Source: Setaria digitata
Taxonomy: Eukaryota > Nematoda > Chromadorea > Rhabditida > Setariidae
Direction of reading: 5' to 3'
DNA: 64,000 bases
NCBI GenBank assembly: GCA_003640385.1
Contig: RCAB01000232.1
Location: forward strand, 33,395-97,394
The notes beneath the pieces were generated by a model. It had not been told where the DNA came from. It ran no database searches and worked only from the letters and a program-made list of their open reading frames with translations. How positions within the stretch are numbered: the stretch's first letter is position 1; the number at the start of each line of letters is the position of its first letter. This document shows, one piece after another, positions 26,203-39,300 of this stretch. Position numbers and translations under genes: made by a program.

Positions 26203-28742
26203 AGGCATTTAAAATTAAAACCAAAATTCTTAATCATTTGGTAGAGTTTTTTTTTAATGGTAATTTTCAGAATTATTATCAAGTTGTATATTCCAGATCT
26301 TACCCTTTAAAGGTGCAGATAAAGAAGCGTAACAAATTAGTCGCAGAATGTCTGTAAATCCTTAAATTTCGCTGTAATTGGCTTAATTTCTGACAAATTT
26401 CAGTCCAGTTGTTATCAAATTTAATTTGAACAATTGCACGATATATTTCAATTTACTATTTAAGTTGAGTGCTTTCATTATTTACAAAATCCTAATCCAA
26501 CATCAAAATCTTTCACATTAATTGTATAATTATTGAAAAGAAAAATTACATGATCAGTGATTATCAATTTGCTCATATTTCATGTTATTTTTTATTTTTT
26601 ATAAATGATGTTTTATTTTTTTGCTTTCTCGAAATCTTAGACCACAATAATACTTATTAGAAAAAAAATGTTTTATTGAACTAGAAACAAAAGAAAAGAA
26701 TAGAAATATTTGAATAAAATCAAGGAATAACTCAGTTTGTTAAAGGACTTCTTATGCCCATTGTGGGACTTAACTGGAAAAAAGGAGTTTAACAAAAATA
26801 TGAACGAGATTAATTTAAAGAAAGTTGAAAAATATCTATGTTTTTAGTTGTAATTATACGAATGCTTTTATCTGAGATTTCCCTGTTCTTCCGTTTCCTG
26901 CATTTTGAAATATGCAAATGGAAATAATTCCAAAGTTAAATTTAGTAATATCATTTCACATGATAATTAAAATATTTATAACCAGTTGTAATTGCGAAAA
27001 TATCAACAAATATGACATCAGAACAATAAGTGTTTCTATTGTGATGTGAGATCGAACATATTTATGACGTAAGTAAATTGTAATGATAATCGGCATTAGT
27101 TAATATCTTTTTAATTTTTCCAAGAGGTCTATTCTTTTAGCATAGGATTTTTTCATACCTCATTTATGAATTGTTTCTTAATTTTTTCTTCCAGATTTGA
27201 AGAAATGAATCCATACACCTGTAGGAGCGATTCAATTTGAAATCTGCGATACCCCCTTCATATTGATGCGAAATTTTGAGCCACCAATTTCATTATTTAA
27301 AGTTTTCATTTCCCTTTATTATAACTGTATGATTTACCTTAGATTTCGACTGAAGAATACAAAAACGAAGGAAAGATTGCTTTGTTTCACTTTTCTTTAC
27401 TTTTTCTCAGTTTAGACTTCTTTTTAGTTTCAGCATTTTTAAACCTTATCGGTAATTAATTGATTTGGATTTGAAATGTTGCTAAATTGTATGTTATATT
27501 TGTTCACTTGATTGAATGGATTTCTTGTCACTTTAAAATATACTTTTTTATAATGTTCAAAGATTTTTCCCTTTGATCTGTATCTAAATTATTTAAAATA
27601 CTCCCACATAATCTGCGCACGTATCGGAAGTAAACGTTGCTATAAAATTCCTAATATTCTACGAATCAAAATGGTTATAAACGCTTCATAAAATTAAAGA
27701 AATATTGTGATTTTTTTGCCTCTCCTTACTTCTTTTTCAGTCAGTTCCTCTTTTTAAGGAAAAAAAGTGTAGAGAGTGCAGTGATCCTATTTTTCTTGTC
27801 CTAATTTAAACAGTATTGTCTGTTTTGGCCAATCCTTTCTTTTTTTTTTTTTTTTTTTTACAGGAATGAATGGATTTCATCCCTTAAAAACATAGATAAT
27901 TTACACTCACATTATTTTAGTTCTGATAATCATAAATTACCTTCCATTCTTCCATCTTTTGTCCCTACTTTTTGTGTTTTACATATAAAATATATTAAGC
28001 ATTAGATTTCAACTTTCATATGCAAATTTCTGGTAAGTAAAAAGAATTATTCAATTTATCTTGCTTTCTGATAGGATCAAGATCAAATTAGTTTTGATTA
28101 GTGTCAGTTATAACTTTTCGAAATTCCATTGATTTTTTCTTATTTCCTGCAGAGCGAAAATTAACCTTTGGTACATAAAATTCTTCCCACAGGTCTTTTT
28201 TAACAAATAGGACTTTGCCAATACCAACTAGTCCTATTGAACAAAATTTTATTCTATTCAAACAATAGCATTTTCAATTTGAGAAAAAAGAGAAGGGAGA
28301 TTCTTTTTTTTTTGGTGATATTACCACTTCCATACCCGTATTGATCTAAATTATAGTACTGGTGAAAATTTAAATGCTTATAACTGCATCAAGTGTTACG
28401 GATACAAATTTTTTTTTGCCTTTCATGACTTAATATACTTCAGTTCGATTAAACCTGTATAAAGCCTTCTCATTCTTGTCATGGTAAATATGCAAGATTA
28501 CTAAAATAACAATGATGTTATTGAACTAATAAACTTCTGTACAAAAGTTGTATTTTAAAAAAAAGTGTGATTACGTATATTAACATTTTATCACATATTT
28601 CCTATAATAATATCGAATTACTTTTCACTGCTCTCAGCAATCATTCTATAATATATTAAAATTATTTCTTATCATTTTTACACTTTTCAAGTATACTTTC
28701 TGACCACTTTTCAGCGTGATGGTTTATCGCTAAATTACTAGA
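26203..28742. other. Intergenic region between convergent TMEM120 and PDK 3' ends
   Basis: No coding exon recognised on either strand. T-rich with runs such as (T)18 near 27840-27860. It should hold 3' UTRs of both flanking genes. Confidence 0.6.
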
Positions 28743-31723
28743 TTATGAAGTGTCGTAAACTGAGATTGTTTCGCTGGTTTTGAATGGCACTGCCTGTAAT
28801 TTTTCATTTTTTTCAAATCAGAAATTTATTAAATTTAAGAAAAAATCGGAAAAATAAAGGAAAGTGTTCCTCATACACAAACTAATACGTAATTATTTAC
28901 AGATGTTCAAATATAGTCTAGATTATGTCAAGTTATAGAAAAATATATGTAAATATATACTTTAATAAATAGGAATGCATCGGTTCCGTACCCTTCTATC
29001 GAAACGATCATTAAATCACCGTGAAAGTAACGGGCATATAATCGAGATAAAGGAAGGCCATAACCATATCCTGCCTGCAATACAATTCATGTTGGATACA
29101 AAAATTATTCGAAATCCCTAAAACTATTGAGAAAACGCCTAAAATAACAGCTACCTTACGATGAACCATAAGTACCGAGGTATCATAGATTTTTTTGCTT
29201 ACCAATGCTGCATTATGACTACCAGCTTCTGGTAATGGTGCGGTAGTATAAGTGTATCGAAATAACTGATCTATTTTTCTACGCGAAATGCCACCACCAC
29301 TATCGCTCAGCTAAAATTAATAATTTTCAACGACCACTTTTTCACTTCGATTTTTTAAAATTATTTTTTTATTTATTTTTCGTTACAAATCTCACTTCTT
29401 TACAGGTTTCTTTCTGCAACGACATAGAAAATGCTTGAATTCTCATAAATTTCTAATTGTTTCTTAAAATTATTTTTTACCTTGATTGTTAAATCATCTT
29501 TGCCCAATACTGCCAATACCTGAATTGGAGGAAGTTTCTCGAATTCACCGTAACGGTCAATAGTAGCACGCATTGAGTTCTATAAAAATTCAAAAATCCG
29601 GCTTTCCTTTTAAAAAAAAAGTCACAAGAATTCGATATACCACAACTAGTAATCAATCAAGAAATGATTTAGAAAAAAAAAGAAAAGAAAATCAAACAAC
29701 ACCTTAAATAACTCAAACAGAATATGATACAAATGAGACGGTATAATGGCGATGGTTATCGGAAGTCCGGGTGTAATCGAATTATAAGAATCGAACTGCA
29801 ATTTAGGCGTATCGAAATAACACCTTAAACTGTTTGAGTTACAGTAAATTAAAGGGAAGTGGCGCATTACATTATAATCCTTATCAGCGAGAATAATTCC
29901 AAGATAAAAGAAAAACACTTTTCTTTTGATTCCCGAAAAGTTTCTCGAAAAAGTAAAAGTGTAAATATTATCCTAATTTTAATACTAACCCATCACACAG
30001 AAACCGGGCACTATTATAAGCATCGGTAATAATTGTCGAAACATCACATGCCGGATCAATACATCCTATATGTCTAGGATTTTCTGGAAGTAATGTTCCG
30101 AAAACTATCACTGAAACTAGAAGAAAAATTACAATCCTTTATTCATAGTAAATTTTTTTTTTGTTTAATTTTCAAATTAATAGTTGAAGGAATTAATTCT
30201 GATAAATCCAATCTATGCTTATTTATGAAGGAAAATACAAGAAACCACCCCAATCCTTTTTTCTTCTGAAGAATAAAAAAATAGCTAGACTAAAGAAATT
30301 TACATAATATTATTAAAATTACGTAAATTAAAATTATATAAAATATCAAAATTGCGTGTGATATTAAAATTCATTATTTAGATCAGAGGAAAAATGGTTA
30401 AATACAAATGAAATGAACAATAACTAAAATAACAATTTCGTACTCAATTCCTTTATTTAATCCTTCATTTCCACTTATTTCATTTTTGTTACTTTTGTTA
30501 CTTTATACCTATCTTATATTTACTTATTTAGTATACACTAAAGAATTTTATGAAATTGGTAGCTACGACATTATTCGGCTCACCATCGTGGATTAAATTT
30601 GGCCTAAATTTTTTAAGTAATAAGAAAATGGAAAAATAACTGACAATGTTGGTGCTGTAAGATTCGTACAGATATACCATTAAAGTAGAATCGATCTAAG
30701 AAATACTGAATTTTATCATCCAATGCTATATTTATGTCATATTTTTTTCGTAGCTGAATAAAACTTTCAGCCATTATTTCGATGAAATTTTCATGCCTGG
30801 TCAATACCTTTTCTAACTTCTCGTTAAACCTAAAAATGTTAAAAGTAAAATAATTCGACTAGTTGCAAATTTCAATCTAAAAAAAAAATCAAATAAATAC
30901 AAAGCAGTTGGGCATCAAACACTTAGACTCAGCTTTTTTTGGATAACTTTGAGGTAACAAGATGAAATAAAGGAATGTACTTACGAATGAATATTATCAT
31001 CGGTTGGTTCGACATTTTCAAATGGCAATAAATCTTCGAAACTTTGGCAATACATACTGCGCACTTCAGTAACAGAAGGAATTTGTGGGATACCACAAAG
31101 TAGTGAATTAAGTACCTGGAAAAAAATACCACATCTTCTAAAACCAATTTTCCAATAAGAACTTCACCCCCAGATGTATATTTAATAACATTTTGGACAA
31201 TATTCAAGATATTTTTGACAAAATTGGATAACGTAGATGTAACTTAAGTATCTCTATGTATATCAATAATCTTATAACTTACATATTTCTAGTTACATTA
31301 ATGATCTCATAGAGTGAATCGTTTGGAAGCAACTTTTATACACTAAAATAGACTCCACATATATCATAAACCTAGAATTATCATTCATTATTTGTTATAC
31401 ATCATATTTTGTGCAAATTTTTACAGCACTAAAATTTCATTACACATACATAATCCTAGAACAACTCTTATTTGCAACCAAAGCCGCATTTATAAAACAG
31501 CAATATAAAAAATTAACAATAATTTTACCTTTGTAATACTGGCTAAACGAACGAGAAGTTCTTTCTGTAAAAATTTGAATGACATTTCCACAGTGCCATC
31601 TCGACCAAAATCTAAATATGTCTGCAGTGAAATTGGTTGTGGATTGAAACGTCCGTAATATTCCAATTTCTCCACAACCGTACGCTCCTTCAGCTGCCGG
31701 AACAAAAGTCTCGCTAGGCGCAT
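28743..31723 (-). CDS. pdhk-2: Pyruvate dehydrogenase kinase, mitochondrial
   Basis: Phosphorylates the E1 alpha subunit of the pyruvate dehydrogenase complex and switches it off; GHKL-fold ATPase in the mitochondrial matrix. Exons: 31723-31529, 31115-30985, 30829-30645, 30110-29990, 29823-29703, 29579-29481, 29310-29203, 29074-28961, 28793-28743; 374 aa. N terminus: [15 protein letters not shown] and [13 protein letters not shown]. Then [19 protein letters not shown] box [19 protein letters not shown] carries His244, Glu248 and Asn252. G1 box is SDSGGGI (Asp287), G2 box [11 protein letters not shown] (322-331), and GTDA follows. Exon 3 uses a GTCAGT donor. Exon 5 may start at 29829 (CAG) instead of 29823 (AAG), adding two residues. 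The last exon ends ISVYDTS, aligned with the ERLPVYNKS region of mammalian PDK2, so the usual C-terminal tail with the DW motif is absent. The ATG follows an ACTCTAG acceptor by nine bases. PDK rather than BCKDK fits the C-terminal alignment. Confidence 0.93.
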
Positions 31724-32410
31724 TAGATGTACCTAGAGTAAAAAGTATAGTTAGTATAAACTGATAATTTATGCACACTTATGAATCTTTCTGTTTCCGA
31801 GGGCTTTTTTTTTATTCGGTAATGTTAGAATGTTTTGTTCATCCATTATTTTGATTAATTTCCCAACTGAAAATTTTAAATAAAATTAACGGGTACCAAT
31901 TTTAATCAACCAATTTGGTTCTAAATTTTCTAATGAAACAAGAAAATGGAACATCTCTGCTCAATTAATTACAGAAAAAAAAATATTGTGAAAGATTTTA
32001 AAAAACATAGACTTTCATTCTTGTTTATACTTTTTAGATATTTTTATTTGTACTTTTTTCCGACCATCTTGCCATAATTTATAATTATAATTAACACTTA
32101 GTATAATTTGTAATTAATTCGGAATAATTCAGAGTTGTGTACAATGCAGCAGTGATATTAAAACAACCAATTTTGCGATGGCTATAGAATACGCAAACGA
32201 AAAAAATAAGAATTTTAAAAAAATTATGAGATTTTTGAAAACAAAATCAAATTTACTTAGAAGAAATAATGCCTTCACAAAACAGAGAACAACAACTACT
32301 GACAATGTTTACCTTATTTTTGCTGTTAAATCACTTTAATTAACCATAATAAAAAATTGAAACTTTAGCCATATTAATTTCAGGATTTCCGATTGATTAC
32401 GGTGATGTAA

Positions 32411-32440
32411 TGAACAGTTTAAACGTGAACAGTTTAAACC
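32411..32440. repeat. Tandem 15-bp direct repeat
   Basis: TGAACAGTTTAAAC(G) is followed at once by TGAACAGTTTAAAC(C). It abuts the long inverted repeat that starts at 32439 and may be part of the same element. Each copy contains the palindrome GTTTAAAC. Confidence 0.8.
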
Positions 32441-32523
32441 TTTCATGGTTTCAATTTCAATGCTATTTCAATCTTTGAAAATTTGAAAGATTAAAATAGC
32501 ATTATAATTAAAACCATGAAAGG
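32439..32523. repeat. Long near-perfect inverted repeat, 42-bp arms
   Basis: The left arm (32439-32480) begins CCTTTCATGGTTTCAATTTC and the right arm (32482-32523) ends AAAACCATGAAAGG; they are reverse complements with about four mismatches and only one base between them. Such a structure could be a short fold-back transposon or MITE remnant, or a hairpin-RNA precursor. It lies in the flank between PDK and CGH-1. I see no flanking target-site duplication beyond the adjacent 15-bp tandem repeat. Confidence 0.85.
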
Positions 32524-32990
32524 CTCTGATGACGTTTTTTGGATGAAACAAAAGTCTGGAAAAATAAAATCACGTTTATTAGATATATTACAAAAAATTT
32601 ATTCGAACTATTCTCTAAGTTTTTCCTTAAATGTTATACTCGAATGAAGAATTTTATTTCGTGAAATTAAAATGTAATTGATGTACTTCATGAAATTAGA
32701 ATGCCATTAATTTCGAGACATTAGAATCTTGCTATTTAGATTTCGAAGCACCAAGGAAAAAACGAATAATTGTATGGGATTATCTCACGACAGGAGGAAC
32801 AAATTGAAAATATTATATCATATTCTTATATTTGTGTGAGCATATCTTCATGGAAGTATCCCATTAAAATGAAATGATTTCAAAATTATTTATCGAATAG
32901 AATTTTTTAGTGAATTTTAAATACTGAAAAATGATTTTGTTTCAAGTAGTGTAGAAAAAAATATTTTAAAGAAATATCCTTCAATTTCAG

Positions 32991-33221
32991 GTAGAAGTAA
33001 TCAGGCATTGTTTGGTATTGGAAGCTTCAGCAACTAAGCGAGAAAACTGGATCACTTTTCAGGATTCAGCGTTGGGAGAGATTAAATTAATTTCAAATTT
33101 GGAATTTATTTTGGGAGAGACTTCAGAACTTATTGTTACTCTCACATCTGAAATGATGAAGTTTGCATCTAACTCGGCTCATTCTGACTGGTTCAAGATC
33201 ACTGATAACTCTGATTGTTGA
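32991..33221 (+). CDS. Orphan open exon, 76 codons plus stop (possible relic)
   Basis: A good acceptor (CTTCAATTTCAG, ending 32990) opens a frame of 77 codons ending TGA. It starts VEVIRHCLVLEASATKRENW and ends DWFKITDNSDC, with balanced polar composition unlike the low-complexity spurious frames around it. I cannot find an upstream exon with a matching donor, and I do not recognise the protein. It could be the last exon of an undetected gene or a decayed gene copy. Confidence 0.25.
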   Translation, partial: VEVIRHCLVLEASATKRENWITFQDSALGEIKLISNLEFILGETSELIVTLTSEMMKFASNSAHSDWFKITDNSDC

Positions 33222-33929
33222 GATGAGTAGAGGCAATTTAAGAAGTTTATTAGAAAAGTAAACATCGAATTTATAAAATATCGACTGATTTAACAGAGCA
33301 ATTTGGAAATAGTGGTAAGGACTCAGAAAAGAAAAAAACTATGGAAATAAGAAATTAAAACAGTTTGAAATCAGCAGTAGAGATAAATTCCAAAGGTGCT
33401 GAAATTTCAGATGTAATAAAAGACCGAAATCTTTTCCAATCATGACTGTGAAAAATGCGTGAAGATACCCACGAGACCGCCGTTTTCATTCACGGCCGAG
33501 CAAAACAGGGGGAAAAATACCCATGGGAAGATTTGTTATGGAAATCAATTACTTTAAAGATTGGAAAGTAATTAGTTGGAAAGCTTTTCTCGCCAACTTC
33601 AATCAAACAGAATTCTCCATGTTTCGGTTTCTTGGAAAAAAAAAAGCAGCAGATTCCAATTTTTAAATAAATTTCAATCAGTAATTGCAATATAAATTCA
33701 CGTGAGAAGTGAATATCTTTAAATTTAAACATTAAAAGAGGATGAGGCATAATGTATGAGCTAAGTTAGTTCTTCGTAGCAGTTTTAATTATAGAAGCTC
33801 TCGGAATTAACACGTAAGAAAAACACGTCTACGTGTGGAATTCAATGAATGCAGATGAAACAGAGAGACAGAAGCATGCGAGAAAGGAAGTGGTGAAAAA
33901 CGAGAAAAAAAACTTCAGCACAAGTAGTC

Positions 33930-34158
33930 CTCCAGAACATGCGCAGATTCTGCACGCAACTTCCATTCAAGCGGACGTATCGAATTGCGTAGAGAGGCAT
34001 GACTAGCTCATGTGGCCCATGGTGTTAATTTTCGAATCTGCGAGCATTGCAGTCGTAGCAGCAGTTAACATCTTTTGGCGTCATTGCGTGTTTCTATTTG
34101 TGTTCTTACGTCGGTTTACTACTCCATTGAGGCTTTCCTTTGGACTGTATCAGTTTAG
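33930..34158 (+). promoter_or_regulatory. Candidate promoter and non-coding first exon of cgh-1
   Basis: This patch is clearly richer in G and C (ACGT, GCG and TGCG words) than its surroundings and ends in an excellent donor, CAGTTTAG|GTAAGTTAG, with GT at 34159. A matching acceptor CTACTCAG ends at 36352, 35 nt before the cgh-1 start. Joining them gives a 2.2-kb 5'UTR intron. The alternative is that 36352 is purely a trans-splice site, the start of this exon being discarded as an outron. Confidence 0.35.
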
Positions 34159-34372
34159 GTAAGTTAGAAGAGTTCTGATAAAGGTCACGTGGTAGGATGA
34201 AACACTATGGCATATTTACTTCTTAAATAAGTAAAGATATTAAAAATGTAAAAATTCATCACTACACTTTCCATGCATCACCTATAAATCCACGAAAAGT
34301 TGCTGCAACATTCAACAGACTAATGGCAATCTGCCAATAAATCATGCAGTTTTTAGCGTAAACATATGTGTA

Positions 34373-34615
34373 TGTTGAGTAGTAATACGTGAGTCGAGAT
34401 TAGACGTGCGCTTTGAGTAGTAGTGCGTGTATTTTGAGTAGTTACGTGCGTTTCGATATTAGGCAGGCATCTTAAATAATAGCGCGTGCATTTTGAGCAG
34501 TTGCGTGCGTTTCGATATTAGGCATGCATCTTGAATAGTGGCGCTTGCATTTTGAGCAGTAATACATGGGTTTTGAGTATTAGTACGTGCGTTTATTTTG
34601 AGTAGTAATAGGATA
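34373..34615. repeat. Tandem repeat, 59-bp unit with degenerate flanks
   Basis: Two well-kept 59-bp units run 34431-34489 and 34490-34548, sharing TGCGTTTCGATATTAGGCA with few differences. On either side the shorter core TTTTGAGTAGTAATACGTG recurs in decayed form (from about 34373 to 34615). The array is rich in CpG and TGCGTG words and lies inside the proposed cgh-1 5'UTR intron. Confidence 0.8.
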
Positions 34616-36387
34616 CATATAATTCTAGTAGGGAATTAAAATTATTTTCAATATACGTTTAGATATTTACAGGATTGCCATAAGATTTATTTCAGGAATA
34701 TCTATCTGTAAAAGAAAGAAATTCGGGCAGAAAGAAAATATAGTCGTACTTTTAGGAAGAGAATTTTCTAGAAGTTTCTCTACTTCTACAAATTTTTATT
34801 TGATTAACTTCAGTTATATATTTGCACAAATATTTTTATGGTATTGTGATTGTTTAGGTTAATTTTCGGAAGTTAACTTTTTTATCTTTATTATTAATAA
34901 TATTCTTTTTAGTGATCTCTTGTAGAGCATATTTCTGTAGTAAATTTTTCCGAAATTTCTCTACTTATGCAAATTCTTATTTATTAAATTTGACGATTTA
35001 TAGTTGATGTATGTTATTATAACTCGGGATTACTTAGAAATGTTTTGAGATGTTCTCAAAGCATGATTCCCAGTCTAATATTTGTCGCTATTCCAGAAAT
35101 TTCTTTACATATGCAGGTTTTCCCCTCCTTCACTTTGACTGACTATGCTGCCTTTTTTTCCATACAAAATATGCAAATTTCTTTGCAAGTGTGTTCAGTT
35201 TCTCTCCATTCAAAAAGGGAATTGTTGCATGCAATACAGTAACAGAGTGGAGACCTTGGCTTGTACGTAACTCTGACGTGTGGCATAGAAGTAGTAGCGT
35301 CTTTGTTATGAACTAAAACTCTTGAAGGCTGATTTGGAAAAAAATAAAGGTAAATGTAGTCTGCTTAGCCTAGCAACTCACTTATTTGCGTTCACATTGG
35401 CATATTTCACATGTGCCGGGAAGACATGCGCTGAATAAGTTTAGGCTTTAATCAGTATTGCTGGAGTTGCTAACGTACAATTTCGAGGATGTGCGAAGTA
35501 ATTCGTTTATGTTGAGTGTATCTTCAAATAGACTCATTCAAGTTTAGTTTTAGATATTTAAGTGAAATTTAGATATAAACTGAAAGGCTAATATTGACAG
35601 TGATTAGCAGAATAACGGTAAGAAAATTTCGTTGTTCTAGAGTGATATGTTTGATTGAATCCAAATTGACTGTGTAGACCATTTAGGGTAGATAGATTAT
35701 TGGTGTGCGCGCCATATCTATAGATTGACTGTATTCTGAAGTGTTGCTCCAGGCAAATCATTAGGTTTTGATTCTTCGGAGAATGGATGAGTTTTAGGAA
35801 TTTTCTCCTGATATCCTTACTTTTTTTTCCTCGAGTGTGACTATACAGAAATAGGCATTACTTTTCTTAATTAATCGGGATAATCATTGGGAGACTATGG
35901 AAGTATGTAAATTGATTGTTCTTAAATTATAAAAGAAATGTTTAATAATGATGAAGAGAGAGAGCAAGTGTAGTATTGCTTTAAAACATTGATTTCAGTG
36001 TGGACTTAGATATCTAAATTTGAGATGATTTGGAAAGTAATTGAAGTATTACTTATCCATTCCTATATTGGTGATTTATCTCAGATTATTGTTATTTTGG
36101 GAAGAAAGCAGTGATGGGACATTAGTGATCAGAACAAATATGATGAATTCTGCTTTTTGATGATGGTGATGCTTTGCTGAATGTTGTGATATAAAACAAT
36201 TTTTGCTCATAGTAATGAGATATTCATCGATATGCAGATGAGAAAATGACCTTGCTTAATATCGAATACTTATGAATTGGAAGATTCCAATTCTTTGACA
36301 TATTCTCAAATGAAGATGGTAGTACTTCAAAATTAATTTAGATTCTACTCAGCTACTGTTGACTATACAAAACGCTATTATTCACAA

Positions 36388-39300
36388 ATGACCAGCAAGA
36401 CGGAATCACAGAACGATCAATCTTGGAAAGAAAATCTTAATCTACCAGCCAAAGACCTGCGTTTCAAGACAACGGTTAGCATGTTCTTAGTCTTAAACCT
36501 GTTACTTCCGCATGCATAAAATGAATTTGTATGAATCGTGAGTGAATTTTAGGATGTGACGGATACGAAGGGTATTGACTTTGAGGATTTTTGCTTGAAG
36601 CGACCACTGCTGATGGGAATTTTTGAGAAAGGTTGGGAGAAACCAAGTCCGATACAGGAAGCATCCATTTCGGTTGCATTGTCCGGTAATTCTTGCTCAT
36701 AGATTCTTACAGCCTCCGCTTTTTCCAGGATTTCCATTTATTGTAGATAGATATATCTTGCTTTAAGGGATAAAAGAGGAAGTGACTAATGAAAGCTTAG
36801 TTTTCATGAAGCCGCGTAGGGAATTTAATTCCTGGAAATTTGAGTTATGCTTTACACCTTATCTCGATCATTTTGGATCAGTTTTTGAGACTTTTTGAAA
36901 CATGCTTTATTTTTCAGGTCAGGACATATTGGCACGTGCAAAAAATGGCACAGGTAAAACAGGAGCATACTGTATTCCTTGCATTGACAAAGTTGATGTG
37001 GATAAGAAGTACCCACAGTCACTGATCATTGTCCCGACTAGGGAACTCGCATTCCAGACCTCCAATATTTGCGTCGATTTGAGCAAGCACTTAAATTTGA
37101 AGGTTGGGTTTTGGAGCAGTTAAGGAATTATCTAAAATGTCGAAAACTAGAAGAATTAATAACCAATGTGAGAATCGAGCCATTAGGAGGCTCATGAATT
37201 TTGCTTTGTAGTTGATATAGCTTGTTGGGAGCATCGATTGCGATGACGATATATGGAACTTCTGTTTTTTTTTTTTTTTTTTTCCTTTTTTTTCAAGTAA
37301 CAATGAACGTGTCGTAATGAGCTGGAAAAAGGAAGAAGGGATGGATTTGCAGTATATGTAAATGTATTCGAAGCTATTCATAGGTCTTGTTGAATTTGTT
37401 TTTTTAATTTTTTTTCTAGGATTGTTTTGATGAATAAAGATTAACTCTTTGCTTAGTGTTTTGTTGCTAATCTATTTCGGTAGCTATTTGCTGTGCTTCA
37501 TACGTGATTGGGGCATCACTATGACTTAACTAAATGCATGCGGTATGGAATATCGAGGTATTTTGAATTATAGCTGGAAGTAGCTGGCGTTGTTTTCAAG
37601 TAATGCATTATTGTTTTTTCAGGTAATGGTTACGACGGGAGGTACGGAGCTTCGCAATGATATCATGCGTCTAAATGGTACTGTTCATATCATTGTAGCT
37701 ACTCCTGGCCGTATTCTTGATCTTATGGATAAGGTATACTTTTTTTTTAAGGCTCTGGTAAACTTTTTATTCGAAAATTGTAAAGCGTTGCTAAATTGTT
37801 ATTGTTAGGTACTTCACTCTAAAACAAAATGCATGCGGTATGGAACGAGGTGTACTTTGATAACAGTCCGGTAGTATTTCTGTTGAACGAACTTATTACT
37901 TTTTGGGATGTGGAATTTGTTATGTACCGCAGCTTAATAAATCCGTCGTTTTTTCTCTTTTTTTTTTAGTTTTATTGGGCTTTTTTCTCTTTTTTTTTTT
38001 TTAGTTTTGTTGGGCAATAGCTACTAGTCGTTTAACACTGAGATAGATGAAACTGATACCTTGATGGTTAACATTTGATGTCTGGCCACTGCCATTGATT
38101 TTTTCCCAGCCCTAATATTTCTTGGATTGTGTGTGTCTGTAATTTGTGTCAACTGATTTTCACTTCAGAATGTTGCTGACATGTCACACTGCACAATGCT
38201 AGTATTGGATGAAGCAGACAAGCTACTTTCTCAGGATTTCCAAGGAATTTTAGATCGTGTCATCAAATTTCTTCCGCCCGATCGTCAAATTATGCTTTAT
38301 TCAGCAACATTCCCGCTAACGGTAGCAACATTTATGCAGAAGCATATGAGGAACCCGTACGAAATCAATTTAATGGAGGAATTGACACTGGTCGGTGTTA
38401 CACAGTATTACGCTTATGTACAAGAGAAGCAAAAAGTTCACTGCTTAAACACGTTATTTCGCAAGGTTTGTTATGCTTTTATGTATATATATACTAAGTC
38501 AGATTTTCCTTGCGGAACTTCAGTGGAAATGTGAGACTGATCTTAATAACACTAATTCATTTATAACGAGTAGCTTGTATAGTTTGAGGAAGTTACTTAT
38601 CTTGACTTGATGCGTTGTGTCATATTTCCTAAACTAAGGCCAGGTAAGGTGTTGCTAACCATGACACTAGATGACCAGTTCTACAGACATAGATGTGCTT
38701 CGGGCAAATGTATAGTATTGATCAAAATCAATTTTAATTATCATTTGAGCTTTTTCAGCTTCAAATCAACCAGTCTATAATTTTTTGTAATTCGACACAA
38801 CGTGTAGAACTTTTGGCGAAGAAAATCACAGAAATAGGCTACTCCTGCTACTACATCCATTCGCGCATGGCACAGGGTCATCGTAATCGGGTTTTCCACG
38901 ATTTTCGAAAGGGAGCATGTCGTAATTTGGTATGCTCTGATTTGCTCACTAGAGGTATCGATATTCAAGCAGTCAATGTAGTTATCAATTTTGATTTCCC
39001 ACGCAATGCCGAGACATACCTGCATCGCATTGGCCGGTATTTATTTTGATATTTAATATGAATGTTCTATATAGGTATTTACATCGAAGTATTGTATCTT
39101 AAAACTGGTTCTTTCACAGTTTCAGAATATCGCTATACTTTTTCTTTAGGAGATGAGAGAACAAATAAAGCTTCTTCAAACAACTTTTTTTTTCGGAACT
39201 CATATGCTATTTTGTTTAATGTGAGACTTTGTGTCAGTAAAACATAAAATATATATGTGATGAGGTTGATACCAAATTTAAATATCATTTCAGTTATGCA

